DNA from: Catellatospora methionotrophica
GTDB taxonomy: Bacteria > Actinomycetota > Actinomycetes > Mycobacteriales > Micromonosporaceae
NCBI RefSeq assembly: GCF_011297335.1
Contig: NZ_JAAOTJ010000006.1
Location: forward strand, 301,041 to 365,040
Reading direction: 5' to 3'
Length of the DNA: 64,000 nt
Positions within the stretch are counted from its first letter, which is position 1; every line of letters begins with the position of its first letter. The notes below the pieces were generated by a model that did not search any database, was not told the DNA's origin, and saw nothing but the letters and a program-made list of their open reading frames with translations. Shown here piece after piece: positions 1-8,209 of this stretch. Made by a program: the position numbers and the translations under genes.

Positions 1-908
1 CACGCGAAGATCTTCGCCTTGAGCCCGCCCGCCTCGGTGGCCTGGCTGACGACGCGGTTGTAGACCTTCTCGAAGATGCGCGGCGCGCCGCACATCAGCG
101 TCGGCTGGACCAGGCCCAGGTTTTCGACGATCTTGTCGACCCGGCCGTCCACGTACGTCGGCACGCCGACGTGGATGATGCCGCAGATCAGGGTCTTGCC
201 GAACGAGTGCGACAGCGGCAGCCAGAGGAACTGCACATCGGTCGGCAGCAGCACGCCGACGTCCGACTGCGCCACGCCCTCCCAGGTCCAGCCGCGGTGC
301 AGCAGCTCGACGCCCTTCGGGCGGCCGGTGGTGCCGGAGGTGTAGATCAGGGTGGCCAGGTTGTCCGGGCCGATGCCCGCGATCAGGTCGTCGACCAGCG
401 ACGGGTTGGCCGCCAGCGCCTCGGCCCCGCGGCGCTCCAGGTCGGCCAGCGTCAGCTGCGGGAACTCGGCGGCCGGGTCGGCCTCGCCGTCGATCAGCAC
501 GATGTGGGTGAGCGTCGGCACCGCGGCGCGGCTCATCTTGGCGGCCTGCGCCGGGTTCTCCGCGATCAGCACCCGCGACCCGGAGTCGGCGACGATGAAG
601 CACGCCTCCTCGGGCTCGGTGGTCGGGTACACCGTGGTCGTCGCGGCGCTGGAGCACATGATGCCGAGGTCGGCGACGATCCAGTCGAGCCGGGTGTTGG
701 CCAGGATCGCGACGCGGTCCTCGCTGCCGACGCCGAGCGTGGTCAGACCGGCGGCGATTGCCTTGGCGCGCTCCGCGATCTGGGCCCAGGTGTACCAGAC
801 CGGCGCATTGTTCGCGTCCGGGCCGCCGAAGGCGCGGGCGTCGGGGGACGCCGCCACTCGCTGCAGGAACATGTCCGGAATAGACCGGTAGGGCACATCA
901 ATGGTCAT
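1..908 (-). CDS. Long-chain fatty acid-CoA ligase (AMP-binding), 5' part of gene only
   Basis: Reading the minus strand from ATG at 908 gives MTIDVPYRSIPDMF and runs open to the window edge, so about 302 N-terminal residues are present and the C-terminal half lies outside. The adenylate-forming P-loop YTSGTTGRPKG is encoded near 310-350, followed by the LPLSHSFG region typical of long-chain acyl-CoA synthetases of the FadD15 type. The enzyme would activate fatty acids with ATP and CoA at the inner membrane. The exact substrate cannot be read from this fragment. The next gene, on the same strand, starts 784 bases away and ends 151 bases from this start, so this gene probably has its own promoter. 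Confidence 0.9.
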   Translation of the reverse strand, partial: MTIDVPYRSIPDMFLQRVAASPDARAFGGPDANNAPVWYTWAQIAERAKAIAAGLTTLGVGSEDRVAILANTRLDWIVADLGIMCSSAATTTVYPTTEPEEACFIVADSGSRVLIAENPAQAAKMSRAAVPTLTHIVLIDGEADPAAEFPQLTLADLERRGAEALAANPSLVDDLIAGIGPDNLATLIYTSGTTGRPKGVELLHRGWTWEGVAQSDVGVLLPTDVQFLWLPLSHSFGKTLICGIIHVGVPTYVDGRVDKIVENLGLVQPTLMCGAPRIFEKVYNRVVSQATEAGGLKAKIFA

Positions 909-997
909 GAGTCGGGGCCGCCTCTGGTAGGCAAGAGTGACGGGGGACACGTTAACTTGGTGTTACCGAAGGGTAATGCTGCGCACGGGCTTGGGGA

Positions 998-1025
998 ACC
1001 CCTCGAGAAGATCTTTTCTAGGGGT
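998..1025. terminator. Possible hairpin terminator
   Basis: Arms ACCCCT and AGGGGT enclose a second partial dyad (GAGAAGATCTTTTC). It lies just past the end of the TIGR03085 gene, which reads toward it on the minus strand. No long T run follows, so it is a weak call. Confidence 0.4.
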
Positions 1026-1059
1026 CAGCAGGGCTGTCACCGGCCCGCGGGCCTGCCGC

Positions 1060-1692
1060 TCAGACGCCCAGCCGCGCCCCGCGCAGCCGGGCCGCCTGCT
1101 CCGGCGGGCCGTCCAGGCTGGCCCGCGCGTGGCCCTGCCGGCCGGACAGGAACATCAGCAGCTCGCCCGGCGTGCCGGTGAGGTTGAGCGGCTGCGTGCC
1201 GGCCCGCCCGGTGGTCACCGTGCCGTGGCCCGGCGAGATCACCCGCACCTGCACCGGGTAACGGCGCAGGACCAGCGACGCGCGCCGCCGGGCCTGCCCC
1301 CACAGCGCCTCCGACAGTCCCGGGCCCAGCTTGCGGGGTGCCCAGTCGGCGACCGCCCGGCGGATGTCCTCCAGGTGGATGAACATCTCGGCCAGGTTGA
1401 CGGCCTCGTCCAGCGGCCCGAGCCCGGCGGGGCTCCACCGCGGCGGATGCCGCAGCTCGGTGAGCAGGGTGTCGAAGTCGCGGGCGGCATAGCGTCGCTG
1501 CACCCTGGCGGTGTGCCCGGCGAAGCGCTTGATCAGGATGCCCGCGGCGGCGTCGGGGCGGCGCTCCCGCAGCAGCAGGTGCGCCAGGAGATCGCGCACG
1601 GTCCAGTCCCCGCACAGCGTGGGGGCGTCTGGTCCGACCTCGGCCATCAGGTCGGCCAGGGCTAGCCTTTCAGCGAAGGCGTACCGGGTCAT
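1060..1692 (-). CDS. TIGR03085 family metal-binding (DinB/MDMPI-like) protein
   Basis: The 210-aa protein starts MTRYAFAERLALADLMAEVGP. The N-terminal TLCGDWTVRDLLAHLLLRER stretch and the following RRPDAAAGI are the hallmark of the actinobacterial TIGR03085 branch of the mycothiol-dependent maleylpyruvate isomerase/DinB fold; the histidines of the AHL and FIHLED segments are the expected metal ligands. The biochemical role of this subfamily is unknown; relatives act with mycothiol. An in-frame extension of 154 codons upstream exists but overlaps the divergent exporter gene, and its composition is that of a shadow frame, so the ATG at 1692 is chosen. The gene is divergent from the ABC exporter operon. 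Confidence 0.8.
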   Translation of the reverse strand: MTRYAFAERLALADLMAEVGPDAPTLCGDWTVRDLLAHLLLRERRPDAAAGILIKRFAGHTARVQRRYAARDFDTLLTELRHPPRWSPAGLGPLDEAVNLAEMFIHLEDIRRAVADWAPRKLGPGLSEALWGQARRRASLVLRRYPVQVRVISPGHGTVTTGRAGTQPLNLTGTPGELLMFLSGRQGHARASLDGPPEQAARLRGARLGV

Positions 1693-1825
1693 GTCGGCGA
1701 TCCTACGTACCCGCGAGGGCGGTGTGATGCCCGGCACAGGCCATACCCGCTCGCCTGGAGCAGCGGCGTCGGTAAGGATAGGAAGCCAAGCTAAATACTT
1801 ACCGACCTTGACGACGGGGATACCA

Positions 1826-3694
1826 GTGGCAGGGCAGACTGCCGGCGACGCGCCGGCTAAACCGGAGATCACCGGTCGCGACGTGCTCGCCCGCGGGGCG
1901 CGGGTGATGTGGCGCGGAATCCGGGACGAGCCGCGCCGGTTCACCACGGCCGTGCTGGGCAGCTGCCTGTTCGGCGCGCTGGTCATCGGGCAGGCCATCG
2001 TGGTCGGCTGGCTGGTCGACGAGCTCATCCAGCCCGCCACCACCGGCGGCGACGTCACCGCGGGCGCGATGGCGCTGGGTGCGACGGTGCTGATCGCGAT
2101 GGGCCTGGGCCGGGTCGCGGGCATCTTCGGCCGCCGGCTGGGCGCGGGCTTCATGCAGTTCGCCCTGCAGGCCAGGTACCGCCACGAGGTGACGCGCCGC
2201 TACCTGCAGTTGCCGGTCTCCTGGCACCAGCGCCACGCCACCGGCACGCTGCTGTCCAACGCCAACTCCGACGTCGAGGCCGCGTGGTTCCCGGTCGCGC
2301 CGCTGCCGTTCGCCGTCGGCACCATGTTCATGCTGGTCGTCGCGGTCGGCGTGCTGTTCTCGGTGGACTGGGCGCTGGCCCTGGTCGGCCTGGTGGTCTT
2401 CCCGGTGCTGTTCGTGATGAACGTGGTCTTCTCCCGGCGGATGGCCCCGCGCCAGGCCCGCGCGCAGCACCTGCGCGCCGAGGTCGCCGCGATCGCCCAC
2501 GAGAGCTTCGACGGCGCGCTGGTGGTCAAGACCATGGGCCGCGAGGACCTGGAGACCCGCCGCTTCGCCGCGCGGGCGGGCGAGCTGCGCGACGCGCTGA
2601 TCAGCGTCGGGCGGCTGCGCGGCCTGTTCGACCCGCTGATGGAGTCGCTGCCGTTCCTGGGCACGCTGCTGGCGCTGCTGGTCGGCGCGTGGCGGATGGA
2701 CCAGGGCGCGATCGGGCTCAACGAGGTCGTGCAGGTGACCTTCCTGTTCACCGTGCTGGCGTTCCCGGTGCGGGCCATCGGCTGGGTGCTCGGCGACCTG
2801 CCGCGCTCGGTCGCGGGCTGGGACCGCGTCGAGCACGTGCTCCAGTCGACCGGGCAGATGCCGTACGGCGCGCAGGACCTGCCCGGCTCCGGCGCCGCCG
2901 AGCTGAGCTTCCGCAACGTCGACTTCGCGTACGACCCGGCCCAGCCGGTGCTGCGCGACGTCACCTTCACCGTGCCCGCCGGGCGCACCGTGGCACTGGT
3001 CGGCCCGACGGGCTCCGGCAAGTCGACCATCGCCACCCTGGCCGCCCGCCTGCTCGACCCCGAACAGGGGCAGATCGCGCTCGACGGCACCGACGCGCGG
3101 GGGCTCAGCTCCGCGTCGCTGGCCCACGCGGTGGCGCTGGTGCCGCAGATCGCGTTCGTCTTCGACGACACGGTGCGCGGCAACGTCGCGCTGGACCGGC
3201 CCGGCATCGACGACGACCGGGTGCACGAGGCGCTGGCCACCGCGCAGGCCGACACGTTCATCGCGCGCCTGCCCGAGCACCTGGACACCCAGCTCGGCGA
3301 GCGGGGCACCTCGCTGTCGGGCGGGCAGCGCCAGCGGGTCACCCTGGCCCGCGCGCTGGCCGGGCAGCCGCGGCTGCTCATCCTCGACGACGCGACCAGC
3401 GCCGTCGACCCGCGCGTGGAGGCCCGCATCCTGGCCTCGCTGCGCGGGTCCGCGCAGAGCACGACGATCCTGGTCGTCGCGTACCGCCGGGCCACCATCG
3501 CGCTGGCCGACGAGGTCGTCTACATCGAGTCCGGCCGGGTGATCGCCACCGGCACGCACGAGCGGCTGCTGGCCACCGTCGGCGGGTACGCCGACCTGGT
3601 CACCGCGTACGAGAAGGCCGAGGAGGAGCGCGAACGCGACCGCCTCTACGACGAGGCCTCCGCCGCCGAGCAGGAAGAGGAGGTCGCCGCGTGA
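1826..3694 (+). CDS. ABC exporter half-transporter, subunit A with degenerate ATP site
   Basis: The 622-aa protein has an N-terminal six-helix exporter membrane domain (about residues 35-330) and a C-terminal ATPase. The ATPase has Walker A GPTGSGKS and a perfect signature LSGGQRQR, but Walker B reads LLILDDATSAVD with Asp in place of the catalytic Glu, and the H-loop reads VVAYRRAT with Tyr in place of His. That is the pattern of the degenerate partner in heterodimeric exporters such as TM287/288 and BmrCD. The GTG at 1826 is chosen because the homologous region starts there; upstream in-frame codons overlap the divergent gene. It is coupled to subunit B through a tiny ORF. Substrate unknown; drug or lipid export is likely. 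Confidence 0.88.
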   Translation: MAGQTAGDAPAKPEITGRDVLARGARVMWRGIRDEPRRFTTAVLGSCLFGALVIGQAIVVGWLVDELIQPATTGGDVTAGAMALGATVLIAMGLGRVAGIFGRRLGAGFMQFALQARYRHEVTRRYLQLPVSWHQRHATGTLLSNANSDVEAAWFPVAPLPFAVGTMFMLVVAVGVLFSVDWALALVGLVVFPVLFVMNVVFSRRMAPRQARAQHLRAEVAAIAHESFDGALVVKTMGREDLETRRFAARAGELRDALISVGRLRGLFDPLMESLPFLGTLLALLVGAWRMDQGAIGLNEVVQVTFLFTVLAFPVRAIGWVLGDLPRSVAGWDRVEHVLQSTGQMPYGAQDLPGSGAAELSFRNVDFAYDPAQPVLRDVTFTVPAGRTVALVGPTGSGKSTIATLAARLLDPEQGQIALDGTDARGLSSASLAHAVALVPQIAFVFDDTVRGNVALDRPGIDDDRVHEALATAQADTFIARLPEHLDTQLGERGTSLSGGQRQRVTLARALAGQPRLLILDDATSAVDPRVEARILASLRGSAQSTTILVVAYRRATIALADEVVYIESGRVIATGTHERLLATVGGYADLVTAYEKAEEERERDRLYDEASAAEQEEEVAA

Positions 3695-3765
3695 GCGAGC
3701 TAAGTGAGCGAACCATGACGCAGCATTCTCACGCTGCCGACGAGCGCAGCGAGGAGAAGGCGTGA
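3691..3765 (+). CDS. 24-codon bridging ORF between the two exporter genes
   Basis: GTG at 3691 overlaps the TGA of the upstream gene (GTGA), and its own TGA overlaps the GTG start of the downstream gene (GTGA again). The peptide is hydrophilic and begins MSELSERTMTQHSHAADE. Nothing suggests a folded domain. The likely role is translational coupling of the two subunits, keeping ribosomes loaded across a 67-base gap; its own 3' end, GAGGAGAAGGC, is also the ribosome-binding site of the next gene. Whether the peptide itself matters is unknown. Confidence 0.6.
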   Translation: MSELSERTMTQHSHAADERSEEKA

Positions 3766-5564
3766 GCGCGTCCGCTGTCACCCAAGAGAGCCGGTCCGAG
3801 TCGGCCTGGGCCACGTTCCGCCGGGGCATCTCGCTGTCGCCTGAGCTCAAGGCGGGTCTGGCGGGCACGCTGGGGCTGGCCCTGATCGCGATGATCGGCC
3901 GCGCGGCGGTGCCGGTCGCGGTCCAGCAGGGCATCGACCGCGGCCTCGGCGTGCAGACCGGCCACCTGGACATGGGCGTGATCGCGACCGTCGTCGGCAT
4001 CACCGCGCTGATCCTGGTCGTCACCACGATCTGCGGCTACTTCATGATGCGGCGGCTGTTCACGGTCAGCGAGACCGCGCTGGCCAACATCCGGGTGCGC
4101 ACGTTCCGGCACATCCACGACCTGTCCATGCTGCACCAGCAGTCCGAGCGCCGGGGCACCATGGTGTCGCGGGTGACCAGCGACGTCGACTCGATCACGC
4201 AGTTCATCCAGTGGGGCGGCGTGATCCTCATGGTCAACGGCGGCCAGCTGGTGGTCACCACGATCGTGATGGCGTTCTACTCCTGGCAGCTCACCCTGGT
4301 GGTGCTGGCCGCGTTCCTGCCCGCGGTGGTCGTCATCAAGGCCTTCCAGAAGCGCCTTTCCGGGGCGTACGCCGAGAACCGCCGCCGGATCGGCGTCATG
4401 CTCGGCGCGATCTCGGAGTCCGTGGTCGGCGCCTCGGTGATCCGGGCCTACGGCGTCTCCGAGCGCAGCGGCGCGAAGCTGTCCGCGACCATCGACGACT
4501 ACCAGCAGGCGCAGCGCCGGGCCATGCGCATCAGCGTGACCAGCTTCTCCGTCGGCGAGATCGCGTCCGCGCTGGCGCTGGCCTCGGTGGTGCTGGTCGG
4601 GGTGCGGTTCGGGGTCGCCGGTGAGATCACGTTCGGCGAGATGACCGCGTTCCTGTTCCTGGTCACCCTGTTCATCCAGCCCGTCCAGATCGCCACCGAG
4701 GTGCTCAACGAGGCCCAGAACGCTGTCGCGGGCTGGCGGCGGCTGCTCGACGTCGTCGACCTGGAGCCCGACGTGGCCGACCCCGCCGAGCGCGGCGTCG
4801 ACCTGCCGGAGGGCCCGCTGGACATCAGCTTCGAGCGGGTCAGCTTCAGCTACCCGGTGGACGGCGAGCCCGGCCCGCGGGTGCTGCACGAGGTGCACCT
4901 GGACGTCGCCGCCAAGACCCGGGTCGCCGTCGTCGGCGAGACCGGCAGCGGCAAGACCACGTTCGCCAAGCTGCTCACCCGCCTGATGGATCCCAGCGAG
5001 GGCCGGGTGCTGCTGTCGGGCACCCCGCTGACCGACGTGCGCTTCGCGTCCCTGCGCAGCCGCGTCGTGATGGTCCCGCAGGACGGCTTCCTGTTCGACG
5101 CCACGGTCGCCGAGAACGTGCGCTTCGCCCGGCCCGACCTCACCGACGCCGAGCTGGAGCAGGCCTTCACCGACCTGGGCCTGCTCGACTGGGTCCAGGG
5201 CCTGGCCCACGGCCTCGACACCCCCGTCGGCGAGCGGGGCGAAGCCCTGAGCGTCGGCGAGCGCCAGCTCGTCGCCCTGGCCCGCGCCTACGTGGCGGAC
5301 CCCGACCTGCTGGTCCTGGACGAGGCCACCAGCGCCGTCGACCCCGCCACCGAGGTGCGCCTGCAGCGCACCCTCGACGCGGTGACCCGGGGCCGCACGA
5401 CGGTGGCCATCGCCCACCGTCTCTCCACGGCCCAGGCTGCCGACGAGGTCATCGTCGTGGACAAGGGCGTGGTCATCCAGCGGGGCCCGCACGACGAACT
5501 GCTGACCCTGCCGGACTCCGTCTACGCCAAGCTCTACGCGTCCTGGCTCGAACAGACCCGCTGA
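3762..5564 (+). CDS. ABC exporter half-transporter, subunit B with intact ATP site
   Basis: The 600-aa half-transporter has a membrane domain (about residues 25-320) followed by an ATPase with Walker A GETGSGKT, Walker B LLVLDEATSAVD, and the H-loop AIAHRLST, all canonical. The signature, however, is LSVGERQL rather than LSGGQ. In a heterodimer its Walker motifs would meet the perfect LSGGQ of subunit A (active site), while its weakened signature meets the degenerate Walker B of subunit A. The pair is therefore a textbook asymmetric exporter. The start is GTG 3762 with GAGGAGAAGG upstream. Transcription ends at the strong hairpin just after the stop codon. Confidence 0.9.
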   Translation: MSASAVTQESRSESAWATFRRGISLSPELKAGLAGTLGLALIAMIGRAAVPVAVQQGIDRGLGVQTGHLDMGVIATVVGITALILVVTTICGYFMMRRLFTVSETALANIRVRTFRHIHDLSMLHQQSERRGTMVSRVTSDVDSITQFIQWGGVILMVNGGQLVVTTIVMAFYSWQLTLVVLAAFLPAVVVIKAFQKRLSGAYAENRRRIGVMLGAISESVVGASVIRAYGVSERSGAKLSATIDDYQQAQRRAMRISVTSFSVGEIASALALASVVLVGVRFGVAGEITFGEMTAFLFLVTLFIQPVQIATEVLNEAQNAVAGWRRLLDVVDLEPDVADPAERGVDLPEGPLDISFERVSFSYPVDGEPGPRVLHEVHLDVAAKTRVAVVGETGSGKTTFAKLLTRLMDPSEGRVLLSGTPLTDVRFASLRSRVVMVPQDGFLFDATVAENVRFARPDLTDAELEQAFTDLGLLDWVQGLAHGLDTPVGERGEALSVGERQLVALARAYVADPDLLVLDEATSAVDPATEVRLQRTLDAVTRGRTTVAIAHRLSTAQAADEVIVVDKGVVIQRGPHDELLTLPDSVYAKLYASWLEQTR

Positions 5565-5565
5565 C

Positions 5566-5606
5566 ACGACGATCGCGACGGCCGCAGTGGCCGTCGCGAT
5601 CGTCGT
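5566..5606. terminator. Bidirectional hairpin terminator
   Basis: A perfect 18-bp inverted repeat (ACGACGATCGCGACGGCC and its complement) with loop GCAGT is followed by TTT. It separates the exporter operon from the convergent S4 gene and can serve both strands. Confidence 0.85.
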
Positions 5607-5614
5607 TTACGGGG

Positions 5615-6223
5615 TCAGCGCGAGTAGAACTCGACGACCAGCTGCTCGTCGCAGATCACGGGGATCTCGGTGCGCAGCGGCTCGCGGGTCAGCGTGGCGC
5701 GCAGGTCGGTGAGGCTGACCTCCAGGTACGGGGCGGTCGGCCCGTCGAGGTGCCCGCCCGCCGCGGCGATCTGGAACGGGGGCTTGGTGCGGCTGCGCTC
5801 GCGCACGGTGATGGTCTGCCAGGGCTTCACCCGGTAGGACGGGCGGTCGACCTTCTGGCCGTCGACGGCGATGTGGCCGTGCCCGACGGCCTGGCGGGCC
5901 TGGTAGATGGTGCGGGCGAAGCCGGCGCGCAGGACCAGGGCGTCCAGGCGGCACTCCAGGGCGACGAGCAGGGTCTCGCCGGTCTTGCCGGAGCTGCGGG
6001 CGGCCTTGTCGAACTGGTTGCGCAGCTGCGTCTCGCTGATGAAGTACTGGTGGCGTAGGCGCTGCTTCTCCAGCAGCCGGACCTGGTAGTCGGAGGGCTT
6101 CTTGCGGGCCCGTCCGTGCACGCCCGGCGGGAACGGCCGCCGCTCGAAGTACTTGACGCACTTGCGGGTCAGCGGGATGCCGAGAGCCCGGGACAGCTTC
6201 GCCTTGGGCCGCGCTTGGTTCAC
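5615..6223 (-). CDS. rpsD: 30S ribosomal protein S4 (uS4), cysteine-pair-less, probably an iron-regulated copy
   Basis: The 202-aa protein matches uS4 throughout: the N-terminal arm with [15 protein letters not shown], the [15 protein letters not shown] segment, the S4 RNA-binding domain ([20 protein letters not shown], about residues 95-160) and the [13 protein letters not shown] tail. uS4 binds 16S rRNA early in 30S assembly. The N-terminus lacks the four-cysteine metal site of C+ type S4 proteins; the three cysteines (RKCVKY, LECRLD, VICDEQ) are isolated. The gene is outside the alpha ribosomal operon. The GTG start at 6223 is preceded by GTTGGAGG. A DmdR1/IdeR-like box lies 27 bases upstream of the start, unusual for a ribosomal gene. 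Whether a second rpsD exists elsewhere cannot be seen here; Streptomyces S4 is of this same type. Confidence 0.93.
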   Translation of the reverse strand: MNQARPKAKLSRALGIPLTRKCVKYFERRPFPPGVHGRARKKPSDYQVRLLEKQRLRHQYFISETQLRNQFDKAARSSGKTGETLLVALECRLDALVLRAGFARTIYQARQAVGHGHIAVDGQKVDRPSYRVKPWQTITVRERSRTKPPFQIAAAGGHLDGPTAPYLEVSLTDLRATLTREPLRTEIPVICDEQLVVEFYSR

Positions 6224-6249
6224 GAGGGTGCCTCCAACGTCCGGATGTC

Positions 6250-6288
6250 ATAGGTTAGGCTGGCCTAACGAAGGTAAGCCTAACCGAC
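6250..6288. promoter_or_regulatory. Double DmdR1/IdeR-like iron box in a divergent promoter
   Basis: 6250-6268 reads ATAGGTTAGGCTGGCCTAA, matching 16 of 19 positions of the known IdeR/DmdR1 consensus TTAGGTTAGSCTAACCTAA. 6270-6288, GAAGGTAAGCCTAACCGAC, matches 14 of 19. The two boxes are adjacent and lie between the divergent starts at 6223 and 6303, so iron-loaded repressor would be expected to shut both genes. The matches were counted by eye; repression is inference. Confidence 0.7.
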
Positions 6289-6302
6289 GTTGGAGGACCG
6301 CC

Positions 6303-6764
6303 GTGCCGCACCCCGCCGAGATCGCCCGCTCCATGACAGCCGGCCGCCTGCCCGGCGTGGCGCAGGTCCCGTTCCACGCCAGCCCGTACCGGGTGCGCCA
6401 CGCCACCGACCACGAAGGACGCCCGCTGCTGCTGTGCCGCGACGGCGGGCAGCTCGACAACGCGCTGCGCCCGCGCGACGGCGAGGGTGACGACACCGCC
6501 GTCGTGCTCGCCGTGGGGGAGTCGCGCGGGGCGCGGGTCTGGGTGTCCGGCTGGGCCACCGCGCTCGAGGACATCGAGGCGCGCGCCGCCGCCCTGGAGT
6601 TCGCGAGCGTGAACCCGGTCAGCGACCTGCTCGACGTGGGGCGCGGCTTCCGGCTGTACCGGATGGACGTCGCCGAGGTGCGGCTGGAGTGCCCGACCGG
6701 GCACCTGACCGAGATCGACGTCGAGGACTACGCGGCGGCCGAACCGGCCGCGTCGGTGGCCTAG
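6303..6764 (+). CDS. Iron-box-controlled protein, HugZ/DUF2470-like FMN split-barrel candidate
   Basis: The 153-aa protein starts at GTG 6303 behind TTGGAGG. The sequence HATDHEGRPLLLCRDGGQL and the later LYRMDVAEVRLECPTG resemble the split-barrel part and linker of haem-utilisation proteins of the HugZ/HutZ and DUF2470 group, which degrade or bind haem. There is no full C-terminal DUF2470 domain. The double iron box directly upstream fits an iron or haem acquisition role. No signal peptide is visible, so it should be cytoplasmic. Family assignment is tentative; the iron control is better supported than the enzyme activity. Confidence 0.55.
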   Translation: MPHPAEIARSMTAGRLPGVAQVPFHASPYRVRHATDHEGRPLLLCRDGGQLDNALRPRDGEGDDTAVVLAVGESRGARVWVSGWATALEDIEARAAALEFASVNPVSDLLDVGRGFRLYRMDVAEVRLECPTGHLTEIDVEDYAAAEPAASVA

Positions 6765-7375
6765 CTCCCGCTGGCGGCCGAGCCGAGGTCGCCGGTCAGG
6801 TAACGCTGCAGGTTCGGCGCGACGGCGGCGACCACCTGCTCGGCAGGCAGCGAGGCCAGCGGCTCCAGTTTCACGATGTAACGCATCAGGACCAGCCCGC
6901 CGATCTGGCTGGCCACCAGCGACGCGCGCAGCGGGGCCTGCGCCGGGTCCAGTTTCAGCTCCGCCTGGACGCGGCGCAGGATCTGCGTGGTCACGAACTC
7001 GCGGAACAGGCGCATGCTCCACTCGTTGGTCATCGCCGAGCGGACCACGGACACCCCGACGGTGCCGACCGGCGAGTCCCAGACGGTCACGAACAGCCGG
7101 GCCAGGCGTACGCCCGCGTCGTCCTTGCCGCCCGCCACGACCTGGTCGATCAGCTCCCGGGGATCCATCGGGAACTGCATGGTCGCGACGAACAGCTGCT
7201 CCTTGGTGCCGAAGTAGTGGTGCACCAGGGCCGGGTCCACCTCGGCCGCGGCCGCGATGGCACGCATCGTCGCGGCGTCGAAGCCCTTCTCCGCGAACAG
7301 CTGGCGTGCCGCGGCGAGGATCGCCTCGCGGGTGTCGGGGTTGCCCGGCCGTCGCCCGGTGCGGCTGCGCTTCAT
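6761..7375 (-). CDS. TetR family transcriptional regulator
   Basis: The 204-aa protein has an N-terminal TetR DNA-binding domain: TREAILAAARQLFAEKGF, then MRAIAAAAEVDPALVHHYFGTKEQLF (about residues 10-60). The C-terminal ligand domain resembles the TetR_C group with VGVSVVRSAM and a conserved PAQAPLRASLVASQIGGL. ATG 7375 is chosen because GGAAGG sits at proper spacing; a GTG 27 bases further up is possible. The gene lies 105 bases downstream of an ABC-2 exporter pair on the same strand and is the obvious candidate for their local repressor. Its stop overlaps the stop of the convergent 6303-6764 gene. Confidence 0.9.
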   Translation of the reverse strand: MKRSRTGRRPGNPDTREAILAAARQLFAEKGFDAATMRAIAAAAEVDPALVHHYFGTKEQLFVATMQFPMDPRELIDQVVAGGKDDAGVRLARLFVTVWDSPVGTVGVSVVRSAMTNEWSMRLFREFVTTQILRRVQAELKLDPAQAPLRASLVASQIGGLVLMRYIVKLEPLASLPAEQVVAAVAPNLQRYLTGDLGSAASGS

Positions 7376-7480
7376 CTGGCCCTTCCAGCGCGTCCCCGGC
7401 ACGCCGCTCGGTGCGGCAGGCCGGGGACGTCCGTGCTCGTCGTCGCCGATGATTCTCCCGGACGGGGCCGGGCGCGGCGG

Positions 7481-8209
7481 TCAGGGGGTGCGGCGGCGCA
7501 GCGTGCCCGCGGCGGCGACCAGCGCCACCACCACCGCACCGGCGACGATGGCGAAGTCGCGCCACATCGTGCCGGTCGGCTCGGCGTGCGCGCCGACCTC
7601 CTGCAGCGCCTCGACGGCGTACGTCAGCGGCAGCACGTCGCTGATCGCCTGCAGCCAGCCCGCCATCAGGTCACGCGGCACGAACAGCCCGCACAGCAGC
7701 AGCTGCGGCACCGCCAGCACCGGCATGAACTGCACCGCCTGGAACTCCGTCTTGGCGAACGCGCTGGCCAGCAGGCCCAGCGCCATGCCCAGCACCGCGT
7801 TCGCCACGGCGATCATGACGACGTACCCGGCCGCGCCCTGGGTGTCCAGGTCGAGCACCAGGTAGGCCAGCGCGCTGGCGAAGCCCGCCTGAACCGCCGC
7901 GGCCACCCCGAACGCGAGCCCGTAGCCGAACAGCAGGTCGGTCTTGCGCAGTGGCGTGGTGAGCAGCCGCTCCAGCGTGCCGGTGGTGCGCTCGCGCAGC
8001 ATGGCGATGCTGGTGATCAGGAACATGATGATGAACGGGAAGACGCCCAGCATGATCAGTGCGATGTGGTCGAAGACGCCCGGCTGGCCGTCGTACATGA
8101 AGTAGAGCAGTGTCAGCAGCAGCGTCGGCACGGCCACCAGCATCGCCACCGTACGGCGGTCGTGGCGCAGCTGGCGCAGGATGCGCCCGGTCGTGTGCAG
8201 CAGGATCAT
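7481..8209 (-). CDS. ABC-2 type exporter permease
   Basis: The 242-aa membrane protein has about six hydrophobic helices and the ABC-2 hallmarks RRTVAMLVAVPTLLLTLLYF, the central RERTTGTLERLLTTPLRKTDLL and the later QLLLCGLFVPRDLMAGWLQ. It is the membrane subunit of the transporter whose ATPase is encoded immediately upstream: the ATG at 8209 overlaps the ATPase TGA (ATGA). Together with the TetR gene this looks like a self-controlled drug-efflux unit. Substrate not predictable. Confidence 0.9.
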   Translation of the reverse strand: MILLHTTGRILRQLRHDRRTVAMLVAVPTLLLTLLYFMYDGQPGVFDHIALIMLGVFPFIIMFLITSIAMLRERTTGTLERLLTTPLRKTDLLFGYGLAFGVAAAVQAGFASALAYLVLDLDTQGAAGYVVMIAVANAVLGMALGLLASAFAKTEFQAVQFMPVLAVPQLLLCGLFVPRDLMAGWLQAISDVLPLTYAVEALQEVGAHAEPTGTMWRDFAIVAGAVVVALVAAAGTLRRRTP

